Shown here: positions 12,371 to 20,740 of the stretch, in pieces
Numbering within the stretch: the stretch's first letter is position 1
Layout of the letters: the number at the start of each line of letters is the position of its first letter
NCBI GenBank assembly: GCA_023269675.1
Contig: JAHFSX010000006.1
Span: 124,001-188,000 of the forward strand
DNA length: 64,000 nt
Direction: 5' to 3'
From: Verrucomicrobiota bacterium
GTDB taxonomy: Bacteria; Verrucomicrobiota; Kiritimatiellia; RFP12; UBA1067
Made by a program: the position numbers and the translations under genes
The notes under the pieces: model-generated
Database searches by the model: none
The model's input: only the letters and a program-made list of their open reading frames with translations
Told to the model about the DNA's origin: nothing

Positions 12371-12778
12371 TCACACGCCGCAGCGCACCAGATAGAGCCA
12401 GTTCAGCACGGCCAGCCCAAACGCAGCGCCCCAGATGAAACGGCGCTCGGCCGGCGCGCAACGCACGCGCACCACGCGCCGCCCGAAGACCAGAAACCCG
12501 GAATACGCGGCGGCCGCCGCTCCCGCCCACGCGGCGCCGGCAACGACCAGCGGCTGAAGCCTCAGCGCGTCGGCCAGGTCACCCGCCAGCACGGCCGCCA
12601 GCGCCCGCGTCGACCCGCACGTCAGGCACGGCCAGCCCGTCAGCCGGCGGAACAGGCAGACCGAGACCCCGCACAGGTGGAGGCAGGCGAGCCCGGCCCC
12701 GATCAGAAGAAGGGCACCCACGCACGCCAGCCACCGCCGCAAATCGCCCGGAACCCGCTCACGCTGTTCGATCCGCAT
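12371..12778 (-). CDS. DUF2752 family membrane protein
   Basis: A 135-aa protein with three or four hydrophobic segments. The stretch CLFRRLTGWPCLTCGSTRALAAVLAGDL matches the DUF2752 signature (C-x-n-TGxPCxxCGxTRA). The family's function is unknown; the paired Cys residues suggest metal or redox chemistry but that is unproven. The start at 12778 is chosen because GGAGGGAGAGG lies just upstream. It overlaps the 3' end of the GH78 gene by 76 bases, suggesting translational coupling. Confidence 0.75.
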   Translation of the reverse strand: MRIEQRERVPGDLRRWLACVGALLLIGAGLACLHLCGVSVCLFRRLTGWPCLTCGSTRALAAVLAGDLADALRLQPLVVAGAAWAGAAAAAYSGFLVFGRRVVRVRCAPAERRFIWGAAFGLAVLNWLYLVRCGV

Positions 12779-14934
12779 GCCTCTCCCTCCGCCTGCCACG
12801 CCACCGTGTGTTTGCCGGAGGCGAGATCATCCAGCACCAGCCGCCCGTTCTCCATGGCGGCACGCGCCTCTTTACCGTCCAGCGTCAGCGCCGTGCCTTC
12901 ACCCGCCGGCGGAGGCAGCTCTACCCGCGCCGTGGTGTTCACCGGGATCTCGATGGCCAGCTTGTAGAACTTGCCCGCCTTCTGGCGCACACCGACCGAC
13001 ACCGGCCCGCGAATGGTCGGCACAATGCCCTGGACCGCCTCCAGCGTCCCGGGTTGCGGCCGGATCAGAATCTTCCCGAAGCCCGGCGTATACGGCCGCA
13101 CGCCGAGGACGTAGCGCGGCAGGATGTTGGCGGGCGCCGCGCCCCACGCGTGGTTCCAGTCGAGGTTCGGCTTGAAACGGCTGTCCCACGCCTCCAGCGT
13201 GACCGTCGAGCCCGCGCGCATCATGTTCACCCAGCCCCGGACCTCGTCGCGCGTCATCAGCTCCAGCGCCTCGTCCTCCAGCCCGGCCGCGAAGAGCGCC
13301 TCCAGCAGGTACTGCGCGCCGTACACGCTGCACGCCATCCCGCGCGAGGCCACGAAGGCGGCCACGCGTCCGCGCTCCGGCTCCGGCACCAGCCCGAAGG
13401 CCAGCGGCAGCATGTTCGCGTGCAGCGAGGCGTGCGCCGACCCTTCGCCGTCCACATAGCAGCCGCGGGCCGCGTCGAAGAAGAGCGCGTGAAAGGCCTT
13501 CGACGCCGCTTCCGCCTTGGAGCGGTAAGCCTCGGCGTCGCCCGTCTTGCCCAGCGCCGCCGCCATCTCCGCCATCTGCCGGAGGTTCAGGCAGTAGAAG
13601 GCGTTGACCACCGCGTTGACCTTCTTGAAATCAAACCCGTCGCGCTCGCCGACCGGCCAGTCCGTGATGTCGCGCAGCCCGCCCGCCATCGGGGCGTCCG
13701 GCCCGCCCGTCACCAGCAGCCCGTCCTTCTCCCGCGCGCAGAACTCCAGGGCCTTCTTGCTCTTCAGCGCGTCGTAGCAGCGCGCGAGGGACTTCGTGTC
13801 GCCCGTGTACATCCAGTCCGTCCACGCCATCATCACCGAGTGCTGCTTCCACTCCGTCGGCCACGTGGGCTTCTCCATCAGGTACTCGTGGCTGTAGCGC
13901 GCCAGCGTGTACTCGCGGTCGGTGCCGTAGTGGCAGAGCTGGTTGATGTAGGCGTCGGCCTCATACGGGATGCGCTCGCGGTCGCCGTCCACATACACGC
14001 CCGCGAAGCTCGTCGCCTTGACGCTGTACTTGCAGAAGGCATAGACGCGGTCGAGCGTGGCGTCGCTGGAGACGAAGGCGGACGCCTTCATGTCGAACGG
14101 ATAGTGCACCGCGATCTGCCGGATGGTGTCGGCGGTCACGGGATACGGGCACTCCTCCACCTCCACGTAGCGGAACGGCATCACCACGCCCAGCTCCTTG
14201 GGCAGCCGCACCGCCGCGCCGCCGGTGTTGCGGGCGTCCGCGGCCAAGGGCACGCGGTAGATCCCCGGACGGGTCAACGCGCCCCGCACCTTGGCGTAGC
14301 GGATCGTGCCGCCGGGCTGCGTGTCGACGGCGTTGCCCTCGGCCTTCTCGCCGAGATGCAGCAGGAACGGCCCGCCGTACGGCATGGTGCTCGGCGGCAA
14401 CAACTCGACCCAGCCGAACGCCGCCCGTCCGAAATCGACGAACACGCGGCCTTGCGTGTTGGTCACGACGCGCACGGGGCGCACGTGCTCCTCGGCCTGC
14501 GGATAACGCAGCGCCGTGTCGGCTCCCGGCTTGTCCGCGGTCAGAAAAGCGACAGCCTGCGCCCATGCGCCCGGGTTGCCTTTGCGGTCCCACACGCGCA
14601 CGCGCCAAAAGACCTGCACGCCCCCCGGCAAGGGCAGCCCCGCGTATGCCACGTGGAGCGACTGCCCGGACACGACCTTGCCCGAGTCCCACAGGTCGGG
14701 GATGTCCGTCTTGAAGCGCTCGGTCGATGTCGCGACCTGCACCTGATAGGCCGTCTGGTAATCCCCCGGCAGGCACTCCTCGGCGAAGCACCACGAAAGC
14801 CCCGGCGCCGCGTCCGTCATAGCCACCAGCCCCGGCTTATCCAGCAGGCCGCACATCAGCGCGTCAGGCGTCAGCGCCATGCCGTTCAACGCCAGCACCG
14901 CACCCCCGAGAAACAGAAATAAAGAATTACGCAT
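12703..14934 (-). CDS. Secreted alpha-L-rhamnosidase-like protein (GH78)
   Basis: A 743-aa protein with an N-terminal signal peptide (SLFLFLGGAVLALNGMA). The region around residues 25-110 matches the rhamnosidase N-terminal beta domain (LSWCF...QTAYQVQVATS, WDSGKV). DGDRERIPYEADAYINQ corresponds to the GH78 (D)CPxRxE-like active-site segment carrying the general acid, and WDSRFKPNLDWNHAWGAAP plus GVRPYTPGFGKILIRPQPG are typical of the family C-terminus. It would release terminal rhamnose from polysaccharide or glycoside in the periplasm or outside. About 23 C-terminal residues extend into the start of the DUF2752 gene and are unlike the family, so the original stop may have been lost. Confidence 0.85.
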   Translation of the reverse strand: MRNSLFLFLGGAVLALNGMALTPDALMCGLLDKPGLVAMTDAAPGLSWCFAEECLPGDYQTAYQVQVATSTERFKTDIPDLWDSGKVVSGQSLHVAYAGLPLPGGVQVFWRVRVWDRKGNPGAWAQAVAFLTADKPGADTALRYPQAEEHVRPVRVVTNTQGRVFVDFGRAAFGWVELLPPSTMPYGGPFLLHLGEKAEGNAVDTQPGGTIRYAKVRGALTRPGIYRVPLAADARNTGGAAVRLPKELGVVMPFRYVEVEECPYPVTADTIRQIAVHYPFDMKASAFVSSDATLDRVYAFCKYSVKATSFAGVYVDGDRERIPYEADAYINQLCHYGTDREYTLARYSHEYLMEKPTWPTEWKQHSVMMAWTDWMYTGDTKSLARCYDALKSKKALEFCAREKDGLLVTGGPDAPMAGGLRDITDWPVGERDGFDFKKVNAVVNAFYCLNLRQMAEMAAALGKTGDAEAYRSKAEAASKAFHALFFDAARGCYVDGEGSAHASLHANMLPLAFGLVPEPERGRVAAFVASRGMACSVYGAQYLLEALFAAGLEDEALELMTRDEVRGWVNMMRAGSTVTLEAWDSRFKPNLDWNHAWGAAPANILPRYVLGVRPYTPGFGKILIRPQPGTLEAVQGIVPTIRGPVSVGVRQKAGKFYKLAIEIPVNTTARVELPPPAGEGTALTLDGKEARAAMENGRLVLDDLASGKHTVAWQAEGEACGSNSVSGFRAICGGGWRAWVPFF

Positions 14935-15215
14935 GAAGCATCCCTTCGTGTGATTTCAGAGCGTGATTTTCACATAATCCCCCACGGGGAACAAGCAGAA
15001 CGTCGTGGCGGCGCCGGAGGCCTCCCCGCTCCGGCGGCCACCGCAGCCGACTTCACACCGGCCAAAAACGGAAGGCGCCGCTTCCCTCGTCATTTTTCCC
15101 GACGCTTGATTTAAGCGGCGGGCCCGTCAGGACCCGTCCGCTTGACCGCCGCGTTGGGCGGCGCCGTGCTTTTCGTTTTGGCGCCCCGGATTTGACCGCG
15201 GCTGGCCACTGCACG

Positions 15216-15758
15216 CTAAACGCCGCAGGGGAGCTTGGAGGCCATCATCTTCCTCCGGTCAATTTTGCGCCCGTCGACAATGAACGTCCCGTCGCCGACA
15301 GCGTGAACCGTGCGCCTCTCCTTGCGCGCGGTATCGATGTACGCGGCAACCGCCTCCAGCACGACGATGTTATGCTTAGTGACGATGTCGATGACCTTGC
15401 ACTCCATGTTGGCGAGGCACTCCCTGATCAAGGGCGGCGTGACGAACTTGCCCTGCACAGGTGTGAGCTTGAACTTGGCGAACTTGTCTGTGTCTGCCCC
15501 AGAGCACGTTCCTATGCCGACGACCTTATCCAGCAGGTCCACCGTGGGAATGGCAATGACGCACTCCCTGTTCTTCCGTAGCGCCGCGAAAGAGTGATTC
15601 CACGCACCCGTGGTGATCGCAAAGACCGGCGTGAAATCCATCACCATAGTCCAGGAGATCGTCATGATGTTGCTTTTTTGCTCATCACGGGTCGTCACGA
15701 GGACAACAGGTCCTGATTCCATCAGGGTAAAGGCCTTACTCAGTTTCAACTGACGCAT
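15216..15758 (-). CDS. Flavin reductase family protein (FMN-binding split barrel)
   Basis: A 180-aa protein with the flavin reductase-like fold: PVVLVTTRDEQKSNIMTISWT at residues 18-38, IAIPTVDLLDKVVGIGTCSG at 68-87, and LANMECKVIDI further on. Members bind FMN and either reduce flavin with NAD(P)H or act as small oxidoreductases. The AGGAGGAG ribosome binding site upstream of 15758 supports the start. It has no obvious partner gene. Confidence 0.85.
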   Translation of the reverse strand: MRQLKLSKAFTLMESGPVVLVTTRDEQKSNIMTISWTMVMDFTPVFAITTGAWNHSFAALRKNRECVIAIPTVDLLDKVVGIGTCSGADTDKFAKFKLTPVQGKFVTPPLIRECLANMECKVIDIVTKHNIVVLEAVAAYIDTARKERRTVHAVGDGTFIVDGRKIDRRKMMASKLPCGV

Positions 15759-15875
15759 GCGAGCTCCTCCTGATCTTTCTTTGTCCGATGGCGCGCCCAG
15801 CCGGCACGCTCGAAGACATTAGGACACCCAACGTCGGGAATAATGCCTAGAACTCAACGGGGCACATTCCATTGT

Positions 15876-16232
15876 TCACCGTTTTCGCAGTTCATGCTCA
15901 CCGTCAAGACTCTCCGTTTGCGAACTCGCTGTGGGTAGCAATACAAGTTTAGGCCGTTGGTGGCAGTTTCGTTTCCTTTGACCGATCGACCAGATCATGA
16001 TCTCGAGCGTCGGGCCAACAACAGCCAGCACTACGAAGATGACGCCAAACACGCCGAACACAACGACTGCTCTGAACAATCCGGAGGGCATCTCGACTAC
16101 CGCCGCCACGCGCCGCACCACAAAGAGGCAGAGCCCAATGAGAAGCAGTCGGAAGGAACTCCGGCCCCACTGATCAACGCGAAAAAAGCTCTCCTTCCAG
16201 CGATGCCTATATGTTTTCCCTCTCATCACCAT
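15876..16232 (-). CDS. Small two-helix membrane protein of unknown function
   Basis: A 118-aa frame with two hydrophobic segments, about residues 27-46 and 54-82, a basic N-terminus and a hydrophilic tail. I do not recognise a family. It sits in lower-GC DNA than its neighbours, next to the toxin-antitoxin pair. The alternating charged ends and long helices look like a real membrane protein, but codon support is weak and the start could be residue 3. Confidence 0.45.
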   Translation of the reverse strand: MVMRGKTYRHRWKESFFRVDQWGRSSFRLLLIGLCLFVVRRVAAVVEMPSGLFRAVVVFGVFGVIFVVLAVVGPTLEIMIWSIGQRKRNCHQRPKLVLLPTASSQTESLDGEHELRKR

Positions 16233-16700
16233 CTTCTGCCAACGTCAGCGACCACCAACACCCGGAGCCGAAGGCGAATGGGTGCTGGGTGGGTCGCCGG
16301 GTTGGAAATAGTCACTCTCTTGGTAAGTGTATGTGTCTGCATAAAAGCACGCTCACACTCCCACTCATTCGGACACTCTGCGTTTTTGACCCCTGACGGG
16401 TGCGCGCAAAAACCGAACATCCGGTGATCATTCCTTGCCCAATGGCAGGATCTTAGCAGGGCGGGTTCGGGGCGGTCAAGGTGTTGTCTGACTGTCAGCC
16501 ATCGTCGTGAGCTTACTCGTGGGAAAGGGTTGGGGACGGGGCGAAGCGGGAACGGCCTGCCGAACCGCGAGCCCGGCCCAACCGTGTTGCCATCGAGACG
16601 AGCTCAAGTAAGTGGCCGATGGCTCGTCGATATGGACCATATCGCACCGTTTAACAGTAAAAGGGATGAGGTACAGCCGTTCGAAACTGACGCGAGATGG
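16233..16700. other. Low-GC intergenic stretch without a supportable gene
   Basis: About 470 bases between the orphan membrane protein and the toxin-antitoxin promoter. Short frames on both strands show no family signature or ribosome binding site. I see no repeat family here. Confidence 0.5.
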
Positions 16701-16736
16701 ATTACGATTGCAATTGTAATACAGATGCAATAACAT
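16701..16736 (+). promoter_or_regulatory. Toxin-antitoxin promoter with overlapping operator palindrome
   Basis: TTGCAA (16708-16713) and TAACAT (16731-16736) are 17 bases apart. The -35 box lies inside a 20-base palindrome (ATTACGATTG / CAATTGTAAT, 9 of 10 arm positions match). RelB/DinJ antitoxins usually repress their own operon by binding such sites. Confidence 0.5.
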
Positions 16737-16763
16737 TACCTCGTTTTGAAAGGAGATGCGTTT

Positions 16764-17021
16764 ATGAGCACAGCGACACTACAGGTGCGATTGGACAATC
16801 AGCTTAAGAAAGAGGCCGACCTGTTTTTTTCAGCAGCAGGGCTGGACATTACGACTGCCGTAAGAATGTTCCTTCGCCAAGTCGTGATTCGGCAAGCGAT
16901 TCCATTTGAAATTGTCGCAAGCGACGCCTTTCATGCGCCGGCCAATCAAAAGGTACTTAAAAAAGCCATCCGGCAACTCGAGTCTGGCAAAGGCAAGACC
17001 CATGCACTCATAGAGGGTTAG
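16764..17021 (+). CDS. RelB/DinJ family antitoxin
   Basis: An 85-aa protein starting MSTATLQVRLDNQLKKEAD, the ribbon-helix-helix DNA-binding arm of RelB/DinJ antitoxins, followed by AGLDITTAVRMFLRQVV and a C-terminal toxin-binding helix. GGAG 7 bases upstream supports the start at 16764 over the upstream ATG at 16746. It ends three bases before the toxin gene. It should neutralise the toxin and repress the operon from the palindrome at 16701-16720. Confidence 0.88.
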   Translation: MSTATLQVRLDNQLKKEADLFFSAAGLDITTAVRMFLRQVVIRQAIPFEIVASDAFHAPANQKVLKKAIRQLESGKGKTHALIEG

Positions 17022-17024
17022 CCC

Positions 17025-17285
17025 ATGAAGAAAGTTTTTTCGGATGAGGGTTGGGCAGATTATGTCTACCGGAAAACCCAAGATAAAAAAACTCTCAAGC
17101 GTATCAATGCCCTGTTGCAAGACATTGAACGAGATGGGCTCAAGGGGATTGGGAACCCGGAATTGCTCAAGGGGATGTCAGGGTATTGGAGTCGTCGAAT
17201 CAATGAAAAAGACCGGCTCGTATACAAGACTGGTGACGGCGAAATCCTGATAGCTCAGTGCCGTACTCATTATAGCGATCATTAA
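17025..17285 (+). CDS. yoeB: Txe/YoeB family mRNA interferase toxin
   Basis: An 86-aa protein of typical YoeB length. It has WADYVYRKTQDKKTLKRIN, GIGNPELLKGMSGYWSRRINEKDRLVYK and the C-terminal CRTHYSDH, matching the conserved YoeB core (PExLK...GxWSRRIxxxHRLVY and CxxHY). YoeB toxins cleave mRNA at the ribosomal A site. The active-site Glu, Arg and C-terminal His are present. It follows its antitoxin directly. Confidence 0.9.
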   Translation: MKKVFSDEGWADYVYRKTQDKKTLKRINALLQDIERDGLKGIGNPELLKGMSGYWSRRINEKDRLVYKTGDGEILIAQCRTHYSDH

Positions 17286-17424
17286 TGCAAGCCCGACGCT
17301 CGGCCTGACCGGCCGCGATGACTTGTCTATATAGGCGTCTACTCGATCCGTACGATCAGCGGTGTGGGAGGGGCGCTCCGCAAGGGACGTCCCCCTCCCG
17401 ATCGCCTTTTATCGTCCACCATCG

Positions 17425-17853
17425 TCATCGTGACAGGCTGGAGCCTTTGGGTTTGATCAACTTCAATGCTAGCAATGACACAAGGAATATTCCAAAGCCG
17501 CGACTGGCTTGTCTGCAGTCGTATTTGCAACCAGGAATCTCCTTTAGAAGTATCAGGCCTTGGCGCACTGTCACGCTCATTTGGAGTTTCGTTTCGGCAG
17601 GCACAGACTCTCCTCTTTGATCTCTTTGAATTGAATCAAAACACTCTTTAAGGATTGGCAAAAGAATATCGTTAACGCTACGGCTGAAATTGTATGCCCA
17701 AAACAAACCTGATGATGTGTGAATGGCCGAGACGATCATGACCGTAAGAAAGATTGCTCGCGCGATTTTTCGAAGTCGTTCTTTTGCTGTCTTTTCGAGT
17801 CCTCTTCGCCACAGCGTTGTAAGCGCCCATTGTATAGTATGTATAGTATGCAT
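17425..17853 (-). CDS. Hypothetical membrane protein
   Basis: A 142-aa frame with hydrophobic segments at about residues 31-53 (ARAIFLTVMIVSAIHTSSGLFWAY) and 122-135, and a hydrophilic loop between them. No family is recognised. The N-terminal MHTIHTIQW is encoded by a direct repeat (CATACTATA twice), which resembles promoter -10 sequence, so the true start may be further in. It lies in the same lower-GC patch as the toxin-antitoxin pair. Confidence 0.45.
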   Translation of the reverse strand: MHTIHTIQWALTTLWRRGLEKTAKERLRKIARAIFLTVMIVSAIHTSSGLFWAYNFSRSVNDILLPILKECFDSIQRDQRGESVPAETKLQMSVTVRQGLILLKEIPGCKYDCRQASRGFGIFLVSLLALKLIKPKGSSLSR

Positions 17854-18139
17854 AAATGAACGTTAATGTATTTGATATCGGTATACGCTGCAAGCGTGAT
17901 TTGGCTGCTGTTCTATAGCGCGTTGCCTCACAATTCATGACACCGAAACGGTAAAGGTTCGGGGAGGAGCCCGGCAGCTTCCCGTGGAGCGTTCAGGCGC
18001 GCCGGGCCCGAGACCGTGACGCGCCTGACAGCAGACGCACCCGGGCACAAGGCAGCAACGCGGGACGACGCGCAGCCTCACAGAACCTGCTTTGACGCCA
18101 CGCAAACGAGATCGCCCGCCTCGAAGCACACCTACAACC

Positions 18140-18676
18140 TTAGAAGGACCACAAATAACGCAGACCGGTGCGGTCGAGGCCCTCGTTTTCGCCCGGAATG
18201 ACCCATTTGTGCGACATGTGGTCGCAGAACAGCGAGACGGCGGAATGGCGGCCGATACGGCGGCCCAACTCAAAACCCGGCCGCACAAGCACCCGGGAGC
18301 CGTAGCCGCAATCGCTGCGGGCGCACCGCTCCTCATCCTTATGCAGGGGGCCGTCGTGAACGGCCAAGCCGATGAATACGTCAAAAAAAAAGCCCTTGGC
18401 GTCGAGCAAACGGTAGGTCAGGCCACCGTAGGCGGCGCTGGTCTCCCCCTGGAGGCTCAGCATGACGCCCACGTGCGGACGCGGCGACCAGAAAACGTCC
18501 AGCGGAGCGAACCGCACCTCCAGATTCAGGTCGGCGCCGCTCTCGTTGTTGTCGCTGAGCGGCCCCCGGTCGTGCGCGAGCAGGCCGACAGCCAGCGCGC
18601 GGTCAACCGCCGCCTCGGCGGCGAGCGAACCTTGTCCGCTCCAGACCAGGCAGACAAGCAGGAAAAACCTGAACAT
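18140..18676 (-). CDS. PagL-like lipid A deacylase (acyloxyacyl hydrolase)
   Basis: A 178-aa protein with a signal peptide (about 1-20). The C-terminal part, LVRPGFELGRRIGRHSAVSLFCDHMSHK to LRYLWSF, follows the last strands of PagL, an outer membrane barrel that removes the 3-O-linked acyl chain from lipid A. The catalytic H-x-S motif is H153 and S155, with E163 or E165 as the Glu. The final aromatic residue fits an outer membrane protein. The start has a strong GAGGAGGTGA site. It divides divergently from the ABC cluster. The N-terminal half is divergent, so activity is inferred. Confidence 0.7.
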   Translation of the reverse strand: MFRFFLLVCLVWSGQGSLAAEAAVDRALAVGLLAHDRGPLSDNNESGADLNLEVRFAPLDVFWSPRPHVGVMLSLQGETSAAYGGLTYRLLDAKGFFFDVFIGLAVHDGPLHKDEERCARSDCGYGSRVLVRPGFELGRRIGRHSAVSLFCDHMSHKWVIPGENEGLDRTGLRYLWSF

Positions 18677-18876
18677 GAGTCACCTCCTCGCTTACGCAAC
18701 ATCCCCGGCGGGGGCACACGCACGCAGACTCAAGTCTTACAGAAACATAAATAAATCAAGATACTCAATTCAATATTTGTATTTATGTTGAAAGAATAGC
18801 TGACCGGAGTCAAGCAAATTACCCTATCTACCCCCCTTTTGCTCACTTTTTTGTAACGCGCCTCAGGGCGGTGGTG

Positions 18877-18882
18877 TATACT
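18877..18882 (+). promoter_or_regulatory. -10 element placed 7 bases before a start codon
   Basis: TATACT ends 7 bases upstream of the ATG at 18890 and no Shine-Dalgarno sequence is present. The expected transcription start is at or next to the ATG, implying a leaderless mRNA. The -35 match (TTGTAA, 20 bases away) is weak. Confidence 0.35.
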
Positions 18883-18889
18883 TTCAAAA

Positions 18890-19666
18890 ATGAAGTCCGT
18901 ATTATTACTGCCGTTTGCGCTCCTGCTCGGATTAGTCATCGGCGGCTGGGCCCCCAAGGAGGAGCTGCGCGCCGCCCGCAAGGAGACCGCCGACCTCAAG
19001 GAGCAGCTCGCCGGCCGCGAGAAGGACTCGCGCATGGACGCCTTCACGCGCATGGTGCAGATCCCCGAGCGCGCGAAAAGCCCGAAACCCGCGCCCAAAC
19101 AGACTAAGGTTGCCTTCAGCGTGGCGGCCGCGGACGAGCCGGGCACAAACGCTCTGGCTTCAGCCGCCGCCGCGCCCGCGACTAACGCCGCCGCGGCCAA
19201 GGCCCAGCCCACGGAAGTGAAAAAGGCCGAGCCCTCCCCCGAGGACCTGCGCGCCCGCATCGACGAGGCCAAGGAGCTCTGGAAGACGCGCGTGGACATC
19301 GCCCGCGCCCAGTGGATCGACCGCCTCAAGCTCACGCCGGAAGCGGCCGCGCTGTTCGACACCTCGCTCAACGCCATGAACGAGGAGCTCTACACCTCCA
19401 TGCAGAGCCTGGCGGACACGCTGGCGGCGGGCGAGGCCCTCACGCCCGAAACCGGCACGCGCGCCTTCAACGAGATGACCTCCGCGCTCGTCAAGACCTA
19501 CGACGACCTCAGCGCGATCGTGCCCGAGGCGCAGCGCGCCGAGGCCGCCAAGCTGGAGCTGACCGACTTCATCGACCCCGGCGTGGCCGAGCCGCTGATC
19601 GCGGTCCAGGACAAGCTGGACCAGGCGCCCAAAGGCAACCGCCGCGGGCCGGGGCTCTTCCGGTGA
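18890..19666 (+). CDS. Membrane-anchored protein of unknown function preceding an ABC exporter
   Basis: A 258-aa protein. Residues 3-20 form a single N-terminal membrane segment, then a charged coiled-coil-like region (EELRAARKETADLKEQLAGREKD), an Ala/Pro-rich linker (about 60-120) and a helical domain (about 125-245) beginning PEDLRARIDEAKELWKTRVDIARAQW. I do not recognise a family. Its stop overlaps the permease start (GTGA), so the two are translationally coupled and the protein may be a periplasmic partner of the exporter. No Shine-Dalgarno sequence precedes it. Confidence 0.7.
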   Translation: MKSVLLLPFALLLGLVIGGWAPKEELRAARKETADLKEQLAGREKDSRMDAFTRMVQIPERAKSPKPAPKQTKVAFSVAAADEPGTNALASAAAAPATNAAAAKAQPTEVKKAEPSPEDLRARIDEAKELWKTRVDIARAQWIDRLKLTPEAAALFDTSLNAMNEELYTSMQSLADTLAAGEALTPETGTRAFNEMTSALVKTYDDLSAIVPEAQRAEAAKLELTDFIDPGVAEPLIAVQDKLDQAPKGNRRGPGLFR

Positions 19667-20568
19667 ACGGCCTGCGGCAAATGTGGCGCGTGGCCTGCTA
19701 CGAGTGGTTCGACGCCCTGCGCAGCCGGCGCGCCCTGGTGGTGCTGCTGCTCTACATGGCCGCCGCCGTCTGCAACATGTACTGGTCGATCAACCTGCTG
19801 CACAAGCTGGAGAACGAGCTCGCCACCGTGTTGCAGCTGCCCAAGTCCGAGCAGACGGGCGTCATCTCGACCACGCTCTGGAAGTCGAAGCCTTTCCAGC
19901 GCATCATGAAGGAGATGACCCAGAACGACCTCGTGCTGCAGGACATCACGGGCAAGCACCCGGTGGAGCTGATCTACGCCTGGTTCGCCTTTTTCTATAC
20001 GCCGCTGCTGGTGGTGCTGGTGTCCGGGAGCCGCATCGCGGAGGACCTCGGCTCCGGCGCGGTGCGCTACGTGATCTTCCGGACGTCGCGCGTCAGCTGG
20101 ACGCTCGGCAAATTCGTCGGACAGGCCTTCATGATCTTTTTCGCGCTGATCCTGAGCGGGATCGGCGCGTACGCCGTGGCCAAGTGCCGGCTCGCGGGAT
20201 CCGGCACGCCCGACCTGTTCATGAACATCATCCAATGGTCCGTGCGCGCCTGGATCTTCTCCTTCCCCTATCTGGGCCTGGCCATGGGCCTCTCGCACCT
20301 CACCAAGTCGGCCAGCAAGGCGACCATCATGGGCATCGTCGCCATCACCGTCTGCTTCGTGGTCACGATCCTGCTCCGCCACTTCACGGCGGACGCCGGC
20401 TGGCGCGCCTACCTGCCCTACCTCGGCGTGCTGGTGCCCGAGGAGCACAAGATGTACCTGTGGCGCAACAGCCTCGCGCCGCTGGTGACCGGCACGGTCT
20501 ATCTCATGACCCTCGGCTGCTGCTACCTGCTGGCAGGCTACGCCTGCTTCCGCAAGCGCGACGTGTGA
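19663..20568 (+). CDS. ABC-2 type transporter permease
   Basis: A 301-aa membrane protein. After WRVACYEWFDALRSRRALVVLLLYMAA come a large extracytoplasmic region and five further hydrophobic segments, including FYTPLLVVLVSGSRIAEDLGSGAVRYVIFRTSRVSW, the SDRxxGTLRYLLSRPVSR-like motif of ABC-2 permeases. GTG at 19663 overlaps the previous stop and is chosen for coupling; ATG at 19681 is the alternative. It works with the ATPase at 20741. The substrate is unknown. Confidence 0.85.
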   Translation: MNGLRQMWRVACYEWFDALRSRRALVVLLLYMAAAVCNMYWSINLLHKLENELATVLQLPKSEQTGVISTTLWKSKPFQRIMKEMTQNDLVLQDITGKHPVELIYAWFAFFYTPLLVVLVSGSRIAEDLGSGAVRYVIFRTSRVSWTLGKFVGQAFMIFFALILSGIGAYAVAKCRLAGSGTPDLFMNIIQWSVRAWIFSFPYLGLAMGLSHLTKSASKATIMGIVAITVCFVVTILLRHFTADAGWRAYLPYLGVLVPEEHKMYLWRNSLAPLVTGTVYLMTLGCCYLLAGYACFRKRDV

Positions 20569-20580
20569 CCGGGAGCACAA

Positions 20581-20733
20581 AAGGTTTATAGGCTGAAGGC
20601 TGTTAGACTGTTAGGAATACCGGAACTTTGAATAGACGTTTTAATAAGCATGCACGCTGGTTTCAAGTGGACGGGCTCTTGGCCTAACAACCGAACAGCC
20701 CAACAGTCTGACAGCCTAAACCTCTAACAGCCT
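20581..20733 (+). repeat. CTAACAGCC-type hairpin with tandem-repeat arms
   Basis: The left arm AGGCTGTTAGACTGTTAGG (about 20597-20615) is the near-complement of CCAACAGTCTGACAGCCT (20699-20716); 17 of 19 positions pair. Each arm is built from degenerate 7-8 base units. The right arm runs to 8 bases before the start codon of the ABC ATPase, and no Shine-Dalgarno sequence is visible. Confidence 0.7.
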
Positions 20734-20740
20734 TTCCACT

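Noticed and set aside
12808..14922. 704-aa plus-strand frame opposite the GH78 gene
   Set aside because: Antisense shadow of the GH78 gene with low-complexity Arg/His/Gln composition.
18730..19377. 215-aa minus-strand frame overlapping the ABC partner gene
   Set aside because: Its bulk is antisense to the coupled gene at 18890 and it has no motif.
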